Source: Planctomycetaceae bacterium (GTDB lineage Bacteria; Planctomycetota; Planctomycetia; Pirellulales; Pirellulaceae). Taken from it: a DNA stretch of 64,000 nt. The notes under the pieces are model-generated. The model made no database searches and was not told the origin of the DNA. It saw only the letters and a program-made list of their open reading frames with translations. How positions within the stretch are numbered: position 1 is the first letter of the stretch; every line of letters begins with the position of its first letter. The stretch is taken from NCBI GenBank assembly GCA_005778405.1, contig SXOA01000023.1, positions 1-64,000 of the forward strand. The letters are read 5' to 3'. This document shows, piece after piece, positions 11,664-20,399 of this stretch. The position numbers and the translations under genes were made by a program.

Positions 11664-11906
11664 TTATTTCGTCCAGAAGTCCAGGTATCGCTGAAAAGTC
11701 TCGTGGAATTGCGGAGAGAGATCACGGCAAAACGTGAGCGGGTAATAGACGACGTCCCAGAGCGCCGCGGGCAACGGAGCGTTCACCGTGACCCATAACG
11801 CCGGACCGGAACTGAGGATGTAGAGGACAGGAATAAGTAGCAAACTTCCCAAGGGGAGAAGTCCTAGCACGCTAAAATGTCGTTCTCGATCCTTGTCGTC
11901 TTCCAT
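11664..11906 (-). CDS. small membrane hypothetical protein
   Basis: 80 aa with hydrophobic segment LLPLGSLLLIPVLYIL; no other coding candidate in the gap. Confidence 0.45.
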   Translation of the reverse strand: MEDDKDRERHFSVLGLLPLGSLLLIPVLYILSSGPALWVTVNAPLPAALWDVVYYPLTFCRDLSPQFHETFQRYLDFWTK

Positions 11907-12000
11907 ACTCTGATTCTAGCCGCTGATGTGACGGCGGGGTGAATGGTTTCCGTGTCGTTTGTCCGCGGCGGCCTCACACGCTATGCTAATCCTCGTCTGC

Positions 12001-12021
12001 CCCCTGTCCCCTGACCCCTGA
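12001..12021. repeat. heptamer array upstream of aroH
   Basis: CCCCTGT-CCCCTGA-CCCCTGA. Confidence 0.8.
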
Positions 12022-12036
12022 CCACTTTAATCAAGC

Positions 12037-12465
12037 ATGCTTGTTCGCGGCGTTCGCGGCGCTACTACTGTCGAAAACAACACGCGGGATGAAATCCTCA
12101 CCGCCACAAGGCAGCTCTTCGCGCTCATGATCCGTTTGAACGGAATTGAACCGGAAATGGCGGCGAGCGCCATGTTCTCGGTAACGACTGACCTGAATGC
12201 CGAGTTTCCCGCCCTGGCCGCCCGGCAGCTTGGCTGGCTGGAAGTGCCGCTGCTGTGCACCTACGAAATCGACGTCACCGGGAGCCTGAAGAAGTGCATC
12301 CGCATCCTGATCAACTGGAACACGGAGAAATCCCAGCACGACATCAAGCACGTCTACATCAAGGACGCGGTTCGCCTGCGCCCCGACCTTTGCAAATTGC
12401 CGCCGGTCGATTTTGGCGAGCTGGAGATGTGGATTGGGGAGCAGATGAAGCAGTATCAGAAATGA
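12037..12465 (+). CDS. aroH: chorismate mutase AroH
   Basis: [50 protein letters not shown]. Confidence 0.93.
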   Translation: MLVRGVRGATTVENNTRDEILTATRQLFALMIRLNGIEPEMAASAMFSVTTDLNAEFPALAARQLGWLEVPLLCTYEIDVTGSLKKCIRILINWNTEKSQHDIKHVYIKDAVRLRPDLCKLPPVDFGELEMWIGEQMKQYQK

Positions 12466-12552
12466 CGAAATTTGAATGGCGAATGACGAATGGAAAACCG
12501 GCAAGTCGAATTCCTAACATTCGTCATTCGCCATTCGGACTTCGTCATTCAG
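12461..12552. repeat. heptamer-periodic palindromic array between aroH and the HD-domain gene
   Basis: AATGACG-AAATTTG-AATGGCG-AATGACG-AATGGAA ... CATTCGT-CATTCGC-CATTCGG-ACTTCGT-CATTCAG. Confidence 0.92.
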
Positions 12553-12571
12553 AACGCAGGTTTTTTCGCCC

Positions 12572-13903
12572 GTGACGTCTCTTTCCGACATTCCCGAACT
12601 CCGTGAACTCGACTCCCGTCAGAGCCTGGTGCGGATTCCGCACGAGGAGGATGTGCCGCTCACGCCGCGAGTGCGGCAGCTGATTGATACGGCGGAGTTT
12701 CGCCGGCTAGCGCGGATCAGTCAGCTGGGGCTGGTAAGCCTGGTTTATCCGGCAGCGAATCACACGCGGTTTGAACACTCGCTCGGCGTTTATCGCACGG
12801 CCCTGCTCTTTCTGCGGCAACTTGCCGGCGAGCCCCGATTTGAGGCGGCAATTACCCGCGAAGATGCGGAATGCTTTATCGTCGCGGCTCTGCTGCACGA
12901 CCTGGGGCACTGGCCCTTCTGCCACCCCATCGAAGACATCCATCTCCCCGGCGTCCCCAGTCACGAGCTATTCGCCAACAGTTTTCTGCTGGAAGGGGAA
13001 ATCGCCGACACTCTCCGCGGCGAATGGAACCTCCAGCCGCGGGAGGTGACAGCCCTGCTCAGTGACAAGCCACGGGACAATCGGCAGCGGATTTTGCGGA
13101 GCATGCTTAGCGGCCCGGTGGATGCCGACAAGCTCGACTATTTGCAGCGGGACAGCCTCCACTGCGGCGTCCCCTACGGCCGCCACTTCGACCAGCAGCG
13201 GCTGATTGGCAGCTTATGCCTCAACGAAGCGGGGGACGGCCTGGCCATCCGGGACAAAGGGCGGACCGCGGCGGAGATGCTGGTCTTCGCCCGCTATGTG
13301 ATGTTCAGCGAGGTCTATTGGCACCACGCAGTCCGGAGTGCGACCGCCATGCTGCAGCGGGCCTTCTTCCTGCTCCACGGGCAGCTCGACCTCGACCAAC
13401 TCTTCCGGCTCTCTGAGTACGCCTTCATCACTTCTCTGCAGCAATCTGCCGGCGAAAGCCCCGCGGGTGAACTGCTCGCTGGCCTCTTCGGCCCCACCCG
13501 CCGGCTTTACAAGCGGCTGGCGGAGTTCAGCTTTTTCCAGGAGCGTCGCTGGTACGAAAAGGTTGCCCGGCAGCCTTACTCCTGGCTGACCGCTGGCAGC
13601 GAAGCCTTCGCCGCCGCCGCCAGCAAACGCCTCGGCCGCCGCATCCCCCCGCACGAAATCCTGTTCGACGCTCCGCCAGTCAAGCGCGAGGTCGAATTCA
13701 ACGTGCAAATCCACTTTCCCAAGGAAAAATGCTATCGGCCGCTGGGCGAAGTCTCGCCGGTCGTCCACACGCTGGCCACGAAGCAGTTTGACGACTACGT
13801 GAAGCGAGTCCGCATCTTTGTACATCCGCGGATTGCGGCGGATATGCGGTCTCTGCCGCGAATGGACGAGATTCTGGCCGAGACGCTGGTCACCATGGGC
13901 TGA
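12572..13903 (+). CDS. HD-domain phosphohydrolase (dNTPase-like)
   Basis: NHTRFEHSLGVY, LLHDLGHWPFCH, DADKLDYLQRD; GTG start. Confidence 0.9.
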   Translation: MTSLSDIPELRELDSRQSLVRIPHEEDVPLTPRVRQLIDTAEFRRLARISQLGLVSLVYPAANHTRFEHSLGVYRTALLFLRQLAGEPRFEAAITREDAECFIVAALLHDLGHWPFCHPIEDIHLPGVPSHELFANSFLLEGEIADTLRGEWNLQPREVTALLSDKPRDNRQRILRSMLSGPVDADKLDYLQRDSLHCGVPYGRHFDQQRLIGSLCLNEAGDGLAIRDKGRTAAEMLVFARYVMFSEVYWHHAVRSATAMLQRAFFLLHGQLDLDQLFRLSEYAFITSLQQSAGESPAGELLAGLFGPTRRLYKRLAEFSFFQERRWYEKVARQPYSWLTAGSEAFAAAASKRLGRRIPPHEILFDAPPVKREVEFNVQIHFPKEKCYRPLGEVSPVVHTLATKQFDDYVKRVRIFVHPRIAADMRSLPRMDEILAETLVTMG

Positions 13904-14011
13904 ACGGACGGCCAGAATTCTCGATTGCAGCTTGAGCTTTCGCCAGCCAAACCCCTACACTGAAGGGGTCTTTGCGTCCCAATTCGATTCGCCGCCCGCA
14001 AGGAGAACCGC

Positions 14012-14257
14012 ATGACTGTCAAAACTGCATCCCTGGTTGACCAGATTGGAGACGCCGCGGGCAAAGTCTGGCATGCACTCCACAAGGATGGCTCACTTTC
14101 AATTGCCAGGCTTGTGGAAACCGTTGAGCTCAACCGCGACTTGGTCATGCAAGCCATCGGCTGGCTCGCCCGCGAAGGAAAGCTGCACTTCACCGAGACC
14201 AAGCGGGGGCGGCTCCTCTCGCTCATTGAGCTGTCCAACGGTAACGGCCAGGTTTAG
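14012..14257 (+). CDS. winged-helix protein (DUF2582-like)
   Basis: GDAAGKVWHALHKDGSLSIARLVE...AIGWLAREGKLHF. Confidence 0.8.
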   Translation: MTVKTASLVDQIGDAAGKVWHALHKDGSLSIARLVETVELNRDLVMQAIGWLAREGKLHFTETKRGRLLSLIELSNGNGQV

Positions 14258-14283
14258 ACACTCACGACGCCGCCGGTAAGAAA

Positions 14284-14320
14284 CAAACACACCCACGAGA
14301 TTTCGCGGGTGTGTCTTGCA
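14284..14320 (-). terminator. intrinsic terminator, possibly bidirectional
   Basis: ACACACCCACG-AGATTT-CGCGGGTGTGT hairpin between convergent genes; T-rich tail on minus strand. Confidence 0.6.
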
Positions 14321-14356
14321 TTCAATCTTTGGCTTGGGTCAGCCGCCGGCTAGGCA

Positions 14357-15715
14357 TTAGAACATTCCGCCGCCGCCACCCATGCCGCCACCGCCCATGC
14401 CACCACCACCCATTCCGGCGCCCATGCCACCACCACCTCCACCCATGCCACCGCCAAATCCACCCTGGCCGCCGCCGCCGCCGTTCATGCCGCCCTGGCC
14501 TCCCAGGCCAAACAGGCTGGAGTTCGGGGCAATTGGCACCACCAAGTCGCCGACGCGATAGACCTTGGTGATGAGCTGGCTGCCGGCGTCTTCCGGCGTG
14601 GTGATCTGCATGACTTCATCCTTGATGAGATAAGTCAGGCCGAGCTCGCCAAGCATGTTTCGCAATCCGGCCCGCAAACTGATTTGCTTGAAATTGACGG
14701 TCACAGGGGTTTCCAGATTGATGGCTGCTTCTTCCAGCTTTTTAGTCGCCAAAACAATCGGAATTCCGAACCGTTCCTTCAAATCCTCGATCACCTCCTT
14801 GAGCGGCGTTTCGGGATAGTCGAGGTCGACGTTCGCTTCCAGGGCATCCAGGATTCGTTGTTCCTTGCTCTTTCCCTTGCCGGCAATGTCGACGGCGCTT
14901 GAGCGGAAGTTCCGGAAAGGGCTGCGGGAAATCTCTTCCCACTTTTCGGCCGAAGGATAGACGATTGGGGGTTCATCGGGAAACGGCACCAGGGCGACTT
15001 CCGTCTGGTGCAGCGCCGCGAGAAAGTTGCGGTGCCGCAAGAGCCGGATTTGCACTAGTTCCGAATCATAGCGCTGCAATTGACCGGAAGCGTTGACGAC
15101 TGCAGCGATGGTCGAACCCGGAGCAAGTTTTTCCACTTCCGGCCGAACCAACTCGTCAGCGTCCATGAAATTCCCCTCTTCCATTAAGGCGTCAAAGCGA
15201 TCCATCACCTGCTTGAGCCGCTGGGTTTTGAGGTCCAGATCTCGCACAATACGCAATTGTTCCCGCGCTTGAGCTTCCCGTTCCCGTTCACGGGCAATTT
15301 TTTCCTTGACGACGCCGCCTTCTCGCCGCGCTCCTCGGATGGCACTATGCACCTGCGATAGCAATTGGGCGCGTGTTTCGGCGCTCAAAGCACTCGCCAG
15401 CTTGATCATTTCACCGAGGGACTTCAGGCTCTGCTCAACACCATCGGGATCGGATCCCATGCCAGCGCGAGCATCGGATAGCTCCTTCTCGACGCGAGCC
15501 TTGATCAGCCCTTCCTGCACCTTGCGCTCCCCCTCTGTGTCGTCCAGGATTCCGCGCCCTTCTGCCTTGTCCTGGGCGAGCACTTCGTCAATCAGCGAGG
15601 AACCGCTGGTGGTCGCGGGTACTTCGGTTGCCGGCTCATCGCCGGGTGGTGCCGCAGTCGCCGGCATCGCCAATGCCGCGATGGCTAACAATAGTCCAAA
15701 CCATTTTTGCTTCTT
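14357..15715 (-). CDS. STN-domain (secretin N-terminal-like) secreted protein with Gly/Met-rich tail
   Basis: MKKQKWFGLLLAIAALAMPATAA signal; NVDLDYPETPLKEVIEDLKERFGIPIV; tail GGMGGGGMGGGGMGGGGGMF. ORF open to 15772. Confidence 0.82.
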   Translation of the reverse strand, partial: KKQKWFGLLLAIAALAMPATAAPPGDEPATEVPATTSGSSLIDEVLAQDKAEGRGILDDTEGERKVQEGLIKARVEKELSDARAGMGSDPDGVEQSLKSLGEMIKLASALSAETRAQLLSQVHSAIRGARREGGVVKEKIAREREREAQAREQLRIVRDLDLKTQRLKQVMDRFDALMEEGNFMDADELVRPEVEKLAPGSTIAAVVNASGQLQRYDSELVQIRLLRHRNFLAALHQTEVALVPFPDEPPIVYPSAEKWEEISRSPFRNFRSSAVDIAGKGKSKEQRILDALEANVDLDYPETPLKEVIEDLKERFGIPIVLATKKLEEAAINLETPVTVNFKQISLRAGLRNMLGELGLTYLIKDEVMQITTPEDAGSQLITKVYRVGDLVVPIAPNSSLFGLGGQGGMNGGGGGQGGFGGGMGGGGGGMGAGMGGGGMGGGGMGGGGGMF

Positions 15716-15801
15716 CATTTTCTTCCTTAATCTCGCCATGGAATGCTGGGTGCCTGGTCTGTTCCGAGTCATGCCCCGTACCGGCCCGATTTGTTACGGC
15801 C

Positions 15802-15851
15802 AAAAAAAAAAACCGACGTGGCGGAACACAAAGTTCCGTCACGTCGGTTTT
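15802..15851 (-). terminator. strong intrinsic terminator hairpin
   Basis: CCGACGTGGCGGAAC(15813-15827)-ACAAA-GTTCCGTCACGTCGG(15833-15847), one G/A difference; A11 tract on the left is a U-tract on the minus strand. Confidence 0.85.
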
Positions 15852-16022
15852 CGTTTGGATAAGGCCCCGGAATGCCCGAGACCCCCTTGATCGAAGAGTC
15901 CGACTGTCAGCCGCTACTTGGGAATTCCCTGTCAGAACTCGTCATTAAGTAGAGGGCCCTAGATGGCCACTGGTCCTTATCATACAGGGAGAAATGCCTG
16001 GCACAAGGGAATTTGCGAACAA

Positions 16023-17447
16023 CTAAGCGAGAATCTCCCCAATCACATGCCCATGCACATCGGTTAGCCGGCGGTTAATGCCGTTGTGCTTGAGTGAGAG
16101 GCGGGTGTGGTCGATGCCCAGCAAGTGCAGGATGGTGGCGTGCAGGTCGTAGCAGTAAGTCTTGTCTTTCACCGCCTCAAAGGCAAAATCATCGCTCTTG
16201 CCGTAGGCAATCCCCGGCTTAATACCAGCTCCGGCGAGCCAGGTGACGAAGCTTTTGGCATTGTGGTCGCGGCCGGTCGCGCCTTGGGTAAAGGGGAAGC
16301 GGCCGAACTCGGTGGTCCAGATGATCAGCGTATCCGCGAGCATTCCGCGGGCCTTCATGTCCGCCAGCAGGCCGGCAATCGGCCGATCCACCTGGCTGGC
16401 AATGAAGGGAAGTTCATTGGGAATGTCGCCATGGTTGTCCCAGTTTTTGCTTGCTCCGCCTGTGCCGCTCCAAACTTGCACGAAACGAACACCTCGCTCC
16501 AGCATCCGCCGGGCAACTAGGCAGTTTCGGCCAAAGGGCTCAGTGTTCTTGTCGTCGAGACCGTAAAGCTTGTGCGTCTGCCCAGTTTCGCGAGAAACAT
16601 CGAGCACGTCGGGGGCGCTGGCCTGCATCTTGGCTGCTAGTTCATAAGAAGCGATGCGGGCCTCCAGCCGTGAATCACCGGGATTCTCCGCCAGGTGCTC
16701 GCGATTGAGTTGCTGGAGAAGTTTCAAGCCGTCCGCTTCGCTGGTCGGGGTAATGTCTTTGGCCGAGGCCGGCGGAAAGAGGTCCGCAATGGGAGTTGGC
16801 GCTGTGGGCCGGATGACCGTCCCGGCGTGGGCCTGCGGCAGAAATCCTGCCGAGAAGTTGCCCACTTGGTTGTACGGCAATCCGCGGCTATCTGGCAGGA
16901 CGACAAAGGCCGGCAGATTGTCGGTCAGCCGTCCCAATCCGTAGGAAATCCAAGCCCCCAGGCACGGAAAACCGGGTTGAATGAAGCCGGTGTTTTGCAT
17001 GTAGCTCGCTGGCCCGTGGACGTTCGATTTGCTGGCCATCGCCATCAAGAACGCCAGGTCATCGACATGCCGTGCGATGTGGGGAAAAACACTGCTAACC
17101 CACCGTCCGGACTGGCCATGTTGTTTGAATTCGAAGGGGGACTTCATGACTGCGCCTGGCACGCTCGTCGCAGCCGCGATGATTCCAAAATCCACCTTCT
17201 TGCCGTGCTGCTTTTCAAGCTCCGGCTTGTAATCGAAGGTGTCCATCTGGCTCGCCCCGCCGTTCATAAAGAGTTGCAAGACGCGGCGAGCCTTAGGAGG
17301 ATGATGCAGCGGTGACTGCTGGGAATCCGCCAGTGCAAACGAATCCTCCGTCAGCATGGCAGCGAGCGCTAGTGCGCCAAAGCCGCCACCCATATTGGCA
17401 AGCAGTGAGCGGCGGGAAAGGGGGAAGTGGGAATGCATGCAGCCCAT
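16023..17447 (-). CDS. DUF1501 domain-containing protein (Tat signal)
   Basis: SRRSLLANMGGGFGALALAAML; LFMNGGASQMDTFDYKP; TTEFGRFPFTQG. Confidence 0.92.
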   Translation of the reverse strand: MGCMHSHFPLSRRSLLANMGGGFGALALAAMLTEDSFALADSQQSPLHHPPKARRVLQLFMNGGASQMDTFDYKPELEKQHGKKVDFGIIAAATSVPGAVMKSPFEFKQHGQSGRWVSSVFPHIARHVDDLAFLMAMASKSNVHGPASYMQNTGFIQPGFPCLGAWISYGLGRLTDNLPAFVVLPDSRGLPYNQVGNFSAGFLPQAHAGTVIRPTAPTPIADLFPPASAKDITPTSEADGLKLLQQLNREHLAENPGDSRLEARIASYELAAKMQASAPDVLDVSRETGQTHKLYGLDDKNTEPFGRNCLVARRMLERGVRFVQVWSGTGGASKNWDNHGDIPNELPFIASQVDRPIAGLLADMKARGMLADTLIIWTTEFGRFPFTQGATGRDHNAKSFVTWLAGAGIKPGIAYGKSDDFAFEAVKDKTYCYDLHATILHLLGIDHTRLSLKHNGINRRLTDVHGHVIGEILA

Positions 17448-17571
17448 TATAGCACGACGCTGGAAAGCGGCACTTCATTCGATACCGTCAGTACAAGGAT
17501 GCCGCGATGCACTATAATGAACCGAGACGCGGACGGCCCGACATGGATTTTTTGGGGGGCGCTGCGCTCTT

Positions 17572-18003
17572 ATGAATCGCGAAAGGACCACACCCGTGGC
17601 TGAGACCCCAATCATACCGCCTAAGACCAAGCATCAACGCCAATCCGAGCTCCGCATGATTTGGCGGAACAAAGGAGTGGAAGGCGTTCAGGGAATTTTT
17701 GTGGAGAAATGCTCCCCCAACGGCAAATTGCCCGCGCCCGCCATGGCTCCGGCTGAAATGATCCAGGCGATTCTAGATGTGGAGTTTCCCAAACCTCCGC
17801 CGACTCCCAGCGAAGAGCGAATCGCCAAAGCGATTCAAGACTCCCTGGTTCAATGCCGTCGCTCTTCCGCGCCGCTGGCAACGCTGGAAAAGTTTTCCGA
17901 GGAACTGCGGGCCACTGCCGACGGATGGACCGATAAGGAGATTTCCGCGGTTGAAGACGGAGTGCGCCGGGGGCTGAATAACAAGTTCAATCGCCCCACT
18001 TAG
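17572..18003 (+). CDS. hypothetical protein
   Basis: 143 aa ORF, hydrophilic, no recognised motif. Confidence 0.6.
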   Translation: MNRERTTPVAETPIIPPKTKHQRQSELRMIWRNKGVEGVQGIFVEKCSPNGKLPAPAMAPAEMIQAILDVEFPKPPPTPSEERIAKAIQDSLVQCRRSSAPLATLEKFSEELRATADGWTDKEISAVEDGVRRGLNNKFNRPT

Positions 18004-18030
18004 CCCCAGGCAGCCTGTCCCGAATCTCTC

Positions 18031-18837
18031 TCATTTTTCCGCGGGGGATGAAGGCAAAATGCTAGGGGCCAGGATGAGCGCTTCTGGCGAAAGCAGTTTA
18101 AGAAGGACAGGGTCCACCTGTTTGGAGCCGGTTTGACGGAGCAGCGTCATCCCCGGTTTCAGCCGATTCCAAACTTCGTCTCCTTTGACTTCCTTGCCCG
18201 TGGAATCGAATAGCCGGACATAAGCCAGCGAAATCTGCGATTGCCGGAGTAATTGAACTGTTTCCATGACGGGCACTTTTCTCACGCTCTTCACTCCGTC
18301 TGCCTCCACCTCTTCTTCCCTAAATGAAGTTTCGACGTGCGGCTCAAAGGCATAAACCGAAATCGACAGTTTGTCCTTGCTGATGTTGGCAAGTTTTACA
18401 AACTGGGGAGGCGCAGCCGTGCCGAAGTCGCCGGCATCTTCCACGAGTGTGCCGTCGATCGCGTAAACGGGCCGATGGGCCGCATGGCAGCCTTTGCAGT
18501 TGAGGGCAGCTTGAAGATTGGAACCGTCCTTCACTTCGCCGCGGACGATCTCTTGGGCGGCGGTAACCAATGTGGCTGTCGCTTTCTGCCAGGCCTCCTG
18601 GCTCCCCTTGGCCGGCTTCGCTTTGGCCAGCGCCAGATAGAGATCGAGCAGCTCTTGCTTCTGCTCTTTCGTCGCTGTGCCGGCGAGCACTTCCTTATAG
18701 AGCGGCTTTTTTCCCGCCGCCCGTCCTGGCAGATGAGCCCGCTGCTCGATTTGCTGAATGGTGAGTTCGTCAGCAGCGAGCGACGCAGTTATGCTGGTGA
18801 ACAGAGTCACGGACAACAGGAATAGCGTGCGTATCAT
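18031..18837 (-). CDS. secreted protein with single CxxCH (CKGCH) motif
   Basis: Signal peptide; NCKGCHAAHRP; start overlaps the upstream DUF1501 stop. Confidence 0.75.
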   Translation of the reverse strand: MIRTLFLLSVTLFTSITASLAADELTIQQIEQRAHLPGRAAGKKPLYKEVLAGTATKEQKQELLDLYLALAKAKPAKGSQEAWQKATATLVTAAQEIVRGEVKDGSNLQAALNCKGCHAAHRPVYAIDGTLVEDAGDFGTAAPPQFVKLANISKDKLSISVYAFEPHVETSFREEEVEADGVKSVRKVPVMETVQLLRQSQISLAYVRLFDSTGKEVKGDEVWNRLKPGMTLLRQTGSKQVDPVLLKLLSPEALILAPSILPSSPAEK

Positions 18838-20399
18838 GCCAGCACCTCCTTAATGACATTCCCATACACATCCGTCAGACGCTCATCCCGTCCCTGATGG
18901 AAGTACGTCAGTCGCTTGTGATCGAGACCCATCAGGTGCAGGACGGTGGCGTGGATGTCGTGGACGTGGGCCTTGTTGACGACCGCCTCGAAGCCGAAAT
19001 CGTCGGTCTCACCATGCCAAGTGCCACCCTTCACGCCGCCGCCCGCCAGCCACATGCTGAAACCGTAGGGGTTGTGGTTGCGTCCCGGCTCATTCACTCC
19101 TTCGCTGAAAGGCATGCGGCCGAACTCGCCACCCCACAGGATGAGCGTGCTGTCGAGGAGGCCCCGCTTCGCAAGGTCCGTGAGCAGCGCGGCAATCGGC
19201 TGGTCCACCTCGCCGGCGTGCTGGCCGTGGTTGGATTCGATTCCCTTGTGGGCGTCCCAAGTGTCTTCCAGGTGCCCGCCGCCGCTGTAGAGTTGCACGA
19301 AACGGACCCCCCGCTCAACGAGTCGCCGGGCGATGAGGCAATTCTTACCAAACTCGTCCGTCGGAGCCTTGCCGACGCCGTAAGCGTCGAGAGTCTTCTG
19401 GTCCTCGCGGGCCAGATCGACCGCCTCGGGAGCTTCCGATTGCATCCGATACGCCAGCTCATAGGACTGAATACGGGCGACAAGTTCTTCGCCTCCGGGC
19501 CGCTCTTTCAAGTGTTCTTCGTTGAGCTTTGCCAGCAGGTCAAGCCGGTTCCGCTGTACTTTCGCATCGACATGAACCGGTCCGCGCAAATCGAGAATCG
19601 GATCGCCGGCAGGACGAAAGAGCGTCCCTTGAAAGGCCGCCGGCATAAAACCGCTGGACCAGTTGGGCTGTCCCCCAATGGGTCCCCCCCGCTTGTCCAT
19701 CAGCACGACGTAACCAGGAAGATTCTGATTCTCTGCCCCGAGGCCGTACACGCACCAGCTTCCCATCGACGGCCGGCCGATGAACGTGCTGCCAGTGTTC
19801 ATTGCCACCAGCGCCGAGCCGTGGGCGTGCGAATCGGTGTGGCAAGAGCGGACGACCGCCAATTTGTCGGCGTGTTCCCGGACGTTGGGAAAAAAGTCGG
19901 AGATCAAGAGGCCGCTTTTACCTCCCGGTTTGAATTTCCGCGGCGGCGGCGTAAGAAAGCCAACCTTCCGCCCGCCCGAGTTGATGTATTTCTTGTCCGG
20001 TGGCAGAGGCTTGCCGGCAAATTTATCGAGAGCGGGCTTGTAGTCGAACGTGTCTACTTGGCTCGGCCCGCCGTTCATGATCAGGAAGATGCAGGCTTTC
20101 GCTTTGGTGGCGAAATGAGATGGTCGAGGGGCGAGCGGATTCTTTTGCCCGCTTGCGGTTTCGCCCGCACTCGCATGGCGTGTGAAGAACCCGCTCTCAC
20201 CGAGCAAACTCGACAGCGCGAGCCCGGCGAAACCCGCCCCCATCTGCCATACGAACTCGCGGCGGACGAGGCCACAGGGGAATCGCGTGCTGTCACTAAC
20301 CCGATGCGCAAGCGAAGGAGTAGCGGCATTTTCGGCGGCCGGCGCGGAATTCTCTCGCTTGCGCGTCGGGCTAGTGTTGGAAGCGGTGTCAGTCGACAT
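18834..20399 (-). CDS. DUF1501 domain-containing protein
   Basis: VRREFVWQMGAGFAGLALSSLL; LIMNGGPSQVDTFDYKP; GGEFGRMPFSEG. Confidence 0.92.
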   Translation of the reverse strand: MSTDTASNTSPTRKRENSAPAAENAATPSLAHRVSDSTRFPCGLVRREFVWQMGAGFAGLALSSLLGESGFFTRHASAGETASGQKNPLAPRPSHFATKAKACIFLIMNGGPSQVDTFDYKPALDKFAGKPLPPDKKYINSGGRKVGFLTPPPRKFKPGGKSGLLISDFFPNVREHADKLAVVRSCHTDSHAHGSALVAMNTGSTFIGRPSMGSWCVYGLGAENQNLPGYVVLMDKRGGPIGGQPNWSSGFMPAAFQGTLFRPAGDPILDLRGPVHVDAKVQRNRLDLLAKLNEEHLKERPGGEELVARIQSYELAYRMQSEAPEAVDLAREDQKTLDAYGVGKAPTDEFGKNCLIARRLVERGVRFVQLYSGGGHLEDTWDAHKGIESNHGQHAGEVDQPIAALLTDLAKRGLLDSTLILWGGEFGRMPFSEGVNEPGRNHNPYGFSMWLAGGGVKGGTWHGETDDFGFEAVVNKAHVHDIHATVLHLMGLDHKRLTYFHQGRDERLTDVYGNVIKEVLA

